The notes beneath the pieces were generated by a model, which was given only the letters and a program-made list of their open reading frames with translations, was not told the origin of the DNA and did no database searches. Source: Pteria penguin (Eukaryota; Mollusca; Bivalvia; Pterioida; Pteriidae). From it: DNA of 64,000 nucleotides. Within the stretch, counting starts at the first letter, position 1, and the number at the start of each line of letters is the position of its first letter. The stretch is taken from NCBI GenBank assembly GCA_035048485.1, contig CM068587.1, positions 32,969,001 to 33,033,000 of the forward strand. Reading direction: 5' to 3'. Shown piece after piece: positions 62,001 through 64,000 of this stretch. The position numbers were made by a program, and so were the translations under genes.

Positions 62001-63531
62001 GTGTTTTGGAGCATGACCGATTTGGGGGTGGGTCAGTTATGGTTTGGGCGGGAATCTCCCATGGTTTGAAGACACCTTTGGTGATAGTCAATGGGAATTT
62101 AACGGCCGTACGCTATCGGGATGAGATCCTTAGACCCCATGTTGTACCGTTCTTTAGGCAGCATAATCTAACCTTGCAGCAAGATAACGAGAGACCACAC
62201 GTTGCAAGAGTCTGTAGAGACTTTCTTGCGACACAGAACATCGTTCCTATAGATTGGCCTCCATACAGCCCCGATTTGTCCCCAATCGAGCATTTGTGGG
62301 ATAAACTAGACAGAAGAATTCGCAATCGCTGTTATCCCCCAAATACCCTCCCCCAGTTAGCAAATGCACTCGTCCAAGAATGGAATAACATTCCAATACG
62401 GACAGTCAATGCCCTGATGAACTCGATGCAACGACGAATTAGAGATGCTATAGCTGTTCGAGGAGGACACACACGATATTAGGGCACGGTTTCAAAACTG
62501 CTGCCATTTCAACTTGGATACACGTAGGGTACCACCAATCATGACCTTCTAGCGAAGTGACCTGTTCTGAAAAATCTCCAAACATTTATAAGGATGTTAC
62601 ATCAATATTCAATATTAACTATTACATATTAAATTTAGACATTATGCTCGCAAGTATTATTTTATAAAACCTACAATTTGAAGTTGCGTTTCTTATTCGT
62701 TTCAGTATATAATATATAGCAGTGAAATAAGCAGAAAGTCGTTAAGTGAAATTAATTAACATGAATCAGTTTTTAAATTTGAATGGCTGAATAATGTGGA
62801 TAATATGCTGCATTTTCAATGTTTGATTCTTCATTTTAAATAACTAAAATTATAGTACCACATATAACAAAATAATTTGCAGTAAGTACTATAGTGTAAT
62901 AGTGTATTCGTAGAAAATTGACAAAATTTGATTGCAATTAGAATGTAGAGAGATCATAAATAAAATTACAATGTATTTATCGGCAATCCAATGATGTATA
63001 CCAGTCGGATATCAATATTTTATATAAAAAGTAGGTATTTAGATATACGGGTGAAGCGATCAGTTATTGATACCTTAAAATAAGAGGTGTGATATTCACT
63101 TATCTGGTTATTGGAGTAAACCGGACATCATATGTATATACATTATTCAAATTCCATTGATCAATCCATTCTAAAGTTGCTAAAAGCAAGTCTTCTGACA
63201 GGAGATTCTGGGTTCATCTATTCGACTACACAGCTACTTTTATATATGTTGCTAACACTCCTTTAAGCACGGTTTTGCAAATGACTAAAATACTTTAACG
63301 GCTTAGTCACTAGTATTACATTCCAGAACTCAATATTTCGTTTTTATTTTAATCTCATATTTTATCATTCGCAGGGCGATATTGATTATCAATCAGATAT
63401 CGTTACTCTGTCTGGTCATTGGGACGGATTCCATGACCCTCATTCTGATATCAAGTCCTACGAGGTTGCCATAGGGACATTCCCGGGAGAGTTTGACGTC
63501 ATTCAACTACATGACGTTGGTCTTAATACAG
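27760..63531 (+). CDS. Large secreted TSP1/EGF/FN3-like gene, 12 exons, 3' incomplete
   Basis: Exons 27760-28105, 33288-33425, 33661-33798, 34162-34416, 35562-35709, 35846-37004, 49336-50533, 51323-52641, 57296-57980, 59847-60151, 61033-61140, 63375-63531. All introns are GT-AG, and exit/entry phases agree (1,1,1,1,2,0,1,0,1,0,0). The sum is 5,956 nt, about 1,985 codons. Domains: signal peptide, TSP1, EGF-like modules, a cysteine-poor region, then FN3-like repeats marked by W-x-x-F-x-D-x-E-S-G-I and D-x-x-P-P-x-x-G. Likely an extracellular or matrix protein; partner and role are unknown. The last exon exits in phase 1, so more exons follow. Confidence 0.85.
31605..31875 (+). mobile_element. 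PLE family B 3'-UTR fragment in intron 1
   Basis: Matches 19735-19990 inverted, with CATATGGAATTCACACGATT, GACGGGTGTTGCTAGCAAGC and the common end TTTATCCATCATCTTTACAT. No RT codons. Confidence 0.75.
32144..32386 (-). mobile_element. tRNA-derived SINE
   Basis: On the minus strand: GTAGCCTAGTGGATAAGGTG (A box), GTTCGACTCCC (B box), then AAAGATCCTTCACTGCTTCG and CAGATACCGTCATA, the same body as the SINE at 2038-2310. A similar ACATACATACAT-type word on both sides may be a target duplication but is itself repetitive. Confidence 0.8.
32430..32840 (-). pseudogene. PLE RT C-terminal fragment and 3' UTR
   Basis: The minus strand, across a frameshift, reads [25 protein letters not shown], then [19 protein letters not shown], the PLE thumb-like region, followed by a UTR block (CACCTGATCCCA). 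The SINE at 32144 lies just beyond. Confidence 0.65.
33288..33425 (+). CDS. Exon 2: cysteine-rich module
   Basis: Acceptor TTTTAG, donor GTAGAT, symmetric phase 1-1. Encodes [20 protein letters not shown] and CTKCNKEG, seven cysteines in 46 residues. It is too short for the minimum length I trust by ORF alone; the phase fit and cysteine pattern support it. Confidence 0.75.
33661..33798 (+). CDS. Exon 3: EGF-like module
   Basis: Acceptor TTCTAG, donor GTATGT, phase 1-1. Encodes [17 protein letters not shown] and CQCHRDF...KCI, six cysteines in an EGF-like spacing. Confidence 0.8.
34162..34416 (+). CDS. Exon 4
   Basis: Acceptor TTTTAG, donor GTAAGA, phase 1-1. About 85 residues ([34 protein letters not shown]) without a recognised domain; beta-rich in appearance. 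Confidence 0.8.
34417..35561 (+). other. Intron 4
   Basis: AT-rich, T-tract-containing DNA. No element or exon recognised. Confidence 0.5.
35562..35709 (+). CDS. Exon 5
   Basis: Acceptor AAATAG, donor GTACTG (weak), phase 1 in and 2 out. Encodes [20 protein letters not shown] and [11 protein letters not shown]. The unusual exit phase and weak donor matter for the frame question in exon 6. Confidence 0.7.
35846..37004 (+). CDS. Exon 6: FN3-like repeats
   Basis: Acceptor TTACAG, donor GTAAGT, phase 2 in and 0 out. Main frame includes [40 protein letters not shown] and [19 protein letters not shown]. The first 31 codons read [15 protein letters not shown] in the spliced frame, but the overlapping frame reads [20 protein letters not shown], which looks more like the flanking protein. 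Confidence 0.8.
37108..37330 (+). mobile_element. Decayed tRNA-derived SINE
   Basis: GGTTGGCCTAGTAGAATCGC resembles an A box and AGACCTAGGTTAGAAT a worn B box; a body with CAAATAGGATAGTATAAACG and GGAGACCATATGCCATG follows. No clear target duplication. Confidence 0.45.
37508..41273 (-). mobile_element. Helitron-like non-autonomous element H1
   Basis: Read on the minus strand, the 3' end is a perfect 9-bp hairpin (CTCGTTGCT/AGCAACGAG) followed after 7 nt by terminal CTAG (37508-37511) and a T of the flanking (ATT)n, the classic Helitron 3' structure. The 5' end TCTTCATCCG lies at 41273, also next to ATT repeats. There is no Rep-helicase frame, so it depends on other copies. It contains about 320-bp tandem repeats and is about 99% identical by eye to H3. 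Confidence 0.65.
39050..40560. repeat. About 320-bp tandem repeats within H1
   Basis: The landmark GAATCGATT[GC]CAAC recurs at 39292, 39610, 39933 and 40252 (spacings 318, 323, 319). Units also share TATGACGTCATTT and CTCGAAAACGGTAAGAG. Open frames here repeat in both strands and are products of the repeat, not genes. Confidence 0.9.
41284..44325 (-). mobile_element. Helitron-like element H2, divergent or truncated
   Basis: Begins 10 bp of AAT repeat after H1: CTAG at 41284-41287 followed by the same hairpin words (CTCGTTGCTAAAGCAACGAG). The interior 41340-43180 is unrelated to H1, whereas 43185-44325 repeats H1 39090-40160 in the same orientation with two tandem units. The end GAACTCCTAATAAT lacks the TCTTCATCCG start, so the 5' end is truncated. 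Confidence 0.5.
44330..44460. repeat. Two tandem 60-bp hairpin units
   Basis: Each unit has AAGAAAAGACAGTAGAATAA and a perfect 12-bp hairpin GGTTTCACAAGT-GAA-ACTTGTGAAACC. An inverted third unit lies at 44704-44765. All sit in AAT/ATT repeat. Confidence 0.9.
44462..44777. repeat. Microsatellite host unit between the palindrome arms
   Basis: TTGTCAAGTGTACGTGCAC and TTTCCATACAAAA recur at 48534 next to H3, and AGCTTGAAACAATAAATAAT recurs at 37333 next to H1, so this segment is the junction of two tandem copies of the microsatellite-bearing host sequence. The rest is (ACT)n, (AAT)n and (ATT)n. Confidence 0.7.
44778..48512 (+). mobile_element. Helitron-like non-autonomous element H3
   Basis: The 5' end TCTTCATCCG follows an ATT run. 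The 3' end has the hairpin CTCGTTGCTTTAGCAACGAG, 7 nt, CTAG at 48509-48512, then TTATTATT. It runs opposite to H1 and forms the right arm of the giant palindrome. The tandem repeats are at about 45480-46850 (landmark ATCGATTC near 45790, 46109, 46432 and 46750). Confidence 0.65.
48700..49140 (+). mobile_element. PLE family A 3'-UTR fragment
   Basis: CAGTTAGTCAGGACTACC, GGGCCCGTAAACTGATTAAC, CACACCAAAGAG and a GATCGTTTTGTAATG end follow the same order as the UTR at 5850-6200. No RT codons are left. Confidence 0.65.
49336..50533 (+). CDS. Exon 7: FN3-like repeats
   Basis: Acceptor TTTAAG after a pyrimidine tract, donor GTAAGT, phase 0 in and 1 out. Starts [19 protein letters not shown]3-like cores [45 protein letters not shown] and [10 protein letters not shown]. 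Its first half is the source or sibling of the relic at 16143-17700. Confidence 0.9.
50534..51322 (+). other. Intron 7
   Basis: AT-rich DNA; no element identified with confidence. Confidence 0.5.
51323..52641 (+). CDS. Exon 8: FN3-like repeats
   Basis: Acceptor ATTATAG, donor GTATGT, phase 1 in and 0 out; 439 codons. Contains cysteine-bearing segments ([26 protein letters not shown]), [15 protein letters not shown] and repeated HMYRI/HQYRI words typical of the late strands of these FN3-like units. Confidence 0.9.
52724..53930 (+). pseudogene. PLE family B RT fragment in intron 8
   Basis: Reads [50 protein letters not shown] (RT motif A), then, after an unrelated stretch at about 52990-53270, [13 protein letters not shown] and [20 protein letters not shown] and a 3' UTR with CGGTACTTCTTCG. 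The catalytic Y-x-D-D segment is absent. Confidence 0.75.
53025..53080 (+). other. Hammerhead-ribozyme-like core (tentative)
   Basis: CTGAAGA, a GACA/TGTC stem with loop, GAAA, then a TGCGC/GTGCA stem. These match the core and stems II and III of a hammerhead, but stem I cannot be drawn from the flanks, so activity is doubtful. Confidence 0.25.
54540..56860 (-). mobile_element. PLE family A copy 2 in intron 8 (most complete)
   Basis: Antisense to the host gene. It shares the 3' UTR and end word AGTTACTGGCTCAGTTATG with copy 1. The 5' end near 56860 is truncated before any GIY-YIG region, and the host sequence resumes with AT-rich DNA. Confidence 0.85.
55011..56822 (-). pseudogene. PLE reverse transcriptase with a few stops
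   Basis: From 56822: [37 protein letters not shown] at about 56487, [68 protein letters not shown] at about 55600, then thumb region [16 protein letters not shown], with a further stop and TGA at 55011. LPKLHK, DFSTLYT and YLDD identify a Penelope-like RT. Confidence 0.85.
57296..57980 (+). CDS. Exon 9: FN3-like repeats
   Basis: Acceptor CTTACAG at 57295, phase 0 in and 1 out (donor GTAAAA). Begins [18 protein letters not shown]; later [10 protein letters not shown] and [19 protein letters not shown]. Confidence 0.9.
58059..58215 (+). mobile_element. Short SINE-like insertion with 15-bp target duplication
   Basis: Flanked by perfect ATCTATATCTTTTCG copies (58044-58058 and 58216-58230). The tail AAGCGACGTAAAACACCAAT with repeated CAACC is typical of SINE ends. 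No clear tRNA boxes; the head may derive from another RNA. Confidence 0.8.
58990..59070. repeat. (AT)n microsatellite
   Basis: About 80 bp of AT dinucleotides in intron 9. Confidence 0.95.
59152..59282. mobile_element. 131-bp foldback MITE
   Basis: CTGTGGGCCGTTTCACAAAG at both ends in inverted orientation; the arms continue inward (ACGATATTTTACGTACGTAC against its complement) to a CTTAAG centre, so the element is almost one hairpin. Target duplication not evident. Confidence 0.8.
59624..59745. repeat. T-rich tract with G-run
   Basis: Low-complexity TTC/TTTA run ending in twelve or so G residues, upstream of the exon 10 acceptor. The overlapping open frame is compositional. Confidence 0.85.
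59847..60151 (+). CDS. Exon 10: FN3-like repeat
   Basis: Acceptor TTCTAG, donor GTAAGT, phase 1 in and 0 out. Contains [34 protein letters not shown] and [10 protein letters not shown]. Confidence 0.9.
60152..61032 (+). other. Intron 10
   Basis: No element or exon recognised. A 108-codon open frame at 60588-60914 shows no family motif and is not called. Confidence 0.5.
61033..61140 (+). CDS. Exon 11: FN3-like linker
   Basis: 36 codons, phase 0-0: [18 protein letters not shown], then [13 protein letters not shown]. The acceptor is ATTCAAG; the donor GTGCAT is weak but keeps phase. The Tc1 element lies 25 bp into the following intron. Confidence 0.8.
61166..62705 (+). mobile_element. Tc1/mariner transposon, 1,540 bp
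   Basis: The ends CTGAAACGAA and TTCGTTTCAG are inverted, with AAACGCAACTT repeated inside both. TA target duplications at 61164-61165 and 62706-62707. It sits just after exon 11 in intron 11. Confidence 0.9.
61463..62482 (+). CDS. Tc1-type DD34E transposase, open reading frame
   Basis: Cut-and-paste transposase. The start at 61463 ([12 protein letters not shown]) is preferred over an in-frame ATG at 61436 because it matches the usual start of the family; about 339 aa, full length. A helix-turn-helix region ([18 protein letters not shown]) is followed by a second ([14 protein letters not shown]), with the GRPR word [14 protein letters not shown] between them. Catalytic triad: D in FTDESRF, D in [10 protein letters not shown] in [12 protein letters not shown], with 34 residues between the last two. 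No stop or frameshift seen, so it may be active or recently so. Confidence 0.9.
   Translation: MPWLSQVDRGRAIAMLMAGSTQLHVAQHFRVHKSTISRLVSRLNATGRVDDRPRSGRPRVTSRRQDRVVRLAHLRNRRLTAAETARNTIGIHNHRIHPQTVINRLREANLRARRQYVGLPLTPQRRARRMQWLTAHMPRRFPMRRWRSMLFTDESRFTLFRSDGRQRVYRRRGERFADACVLEHDRFGGGSVMVWAGISHGLKTPLVIVNGNLTAVRYRDEILRPHVVPFFRQHNLTLQQDNERPHVARVCRDFLATQNIVPIDWPPYSPDLSPIEHLWDKLDRRIRNRCYPPNTLPQLANALVQEWNNIPIRTVNALMNSMQRRIRDAIAVRGGHTRY
62708..63374 (+). other. Remainder of intron 11
   Basis: AT-rich DNA up to the acceptor ATTCGCAG. Nothing recognised. Confidence 0.5.
63375..63531 (+). CDS. Exon 12: FN3-like repeat (last exon in window)
   Basis: Phase 0 in and 1 out (donor GTTATC, weak). Contains [19 protein letters not shown] and [17 protein letters not shown], the most canonical FN3-like repeat of the gene. 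Confidence 0.85.
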
Positions 63532-64000
63532 GTTATCATTCAAACAAAAGTTTAACTTAATCGTTCTGGACACACTTGATATTTTAATACAAATTCCAGA
63601 TAAGATTAAACAATTTTTTTTCTATTTTCATTTACGCACAATCTTAAGCCTGAGTTATCAAATGAATCTAAAGAAAAATTGTATTGATTTGTAAGTTCAA
63701 ATAATTGAAAATGTGCGAGAAATGTATAATTGATTTGCAATTACATTACCGTACACAACCGTCAGAAACTATTACTATCGCCCACAGTCATGTTTAGTAT
63801 ATATGAATCCTTGCTTGTATTTACTTCTAACATTCAATGTGCTGGTCAATGTCTTCTAACAAAAGGTTTTTTTTAACTTTTCGACATTTTTCTGTCTCTG
63901 TGATGTGGTATTTGTAATTCTGGTCGATATTAGTTCCATATTCTGAATATATGCTTTTAACATCTTTACAACTTTTAACTAGATATATGAATTTAATCTA
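63532..64000 (+). other. Intron 12, partial
   Basis: AT-rich, no exon seen before the window ends. Confidence 0.5.

Overview
The window is animal nuclear DNA: AT-rich, intron-bearing and crowded with transposons. The mixture of Penelope-like elements (PLEs), a Ngaro/DIRS-like retrotransposon, tRNA-derived SINEs, Tc1/mariner and Helitron-like elements, together with a secreted TSP1/EGF/fibronectin-III-like protein, fits a mollusc, most likely a bivalve. That assignment is inference from family resemblance; no search was run.

Host genes. Bases 2-374 and 970-1241 (+) are the last two coding exons of a gene that starts before the window. From 27760 to at least 63531 (+) lies a second, larger gene of the same kind. 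I resolved twelve exons by hand (5,956 coding nt, about 1,985 codons, 3' end outside the window). Every join has GT/AG borders and matching phase. It encodes a signal peptide, a thrombospondin type 1 region, EGF-like cysteine modules and a long series of fibronectin-III-like repeats. Between the two genes sit two relic exons of the same family: one forward at about 16143-17700, broken by two small DNA transposons, and one inverted at about 17785-18042. They suggest a locus that grew by local duplication.

Transposon layers. 0.6-10.1 kb: fragments of two PLE families on both strands, a TTAA-flanked element inside one of them, a SINE with exact target duplication and a LINE remnant. 11.8-16 kb: a LINE endonuclease relic carrying a perfect 68-bp hairpin, and a TIR element. 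18.3-27.3 kb: a PLE with its GIY-YIG nuclease upstream of the reverse transcriptase, split by a complete 6,978-bp Ngaro-like tyrosine-recombinase retrotransposon. That element has the full A1-ORFs-B1-A2-B2 split repeats, no target-site duplication, and a decayed SGNH-hydrolase-like ORF ahead of gag. 37.5-48.5 kb (intron 6): a cluster of Helitron-like non-autonomous elements inserted in (AAT)n microsatellite; two of about 3.75 kb face opposite ways and make a giant palindrome. Introns 8-11: further PLE copies, a SINE, a foldback MITE and a Tc1 element with an open DD34E transposase.

The RNA-based and cut-and-paste elements are nested in a readable order: PLE, then Ngaro, then another PLE fragment inside the Ngaro. 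Most element ORFs are broken. The Tc1 transposase and the Ngaro gag are the clearest intact ones. No CRISPR, rRNA or functional tRNA gene was seen.
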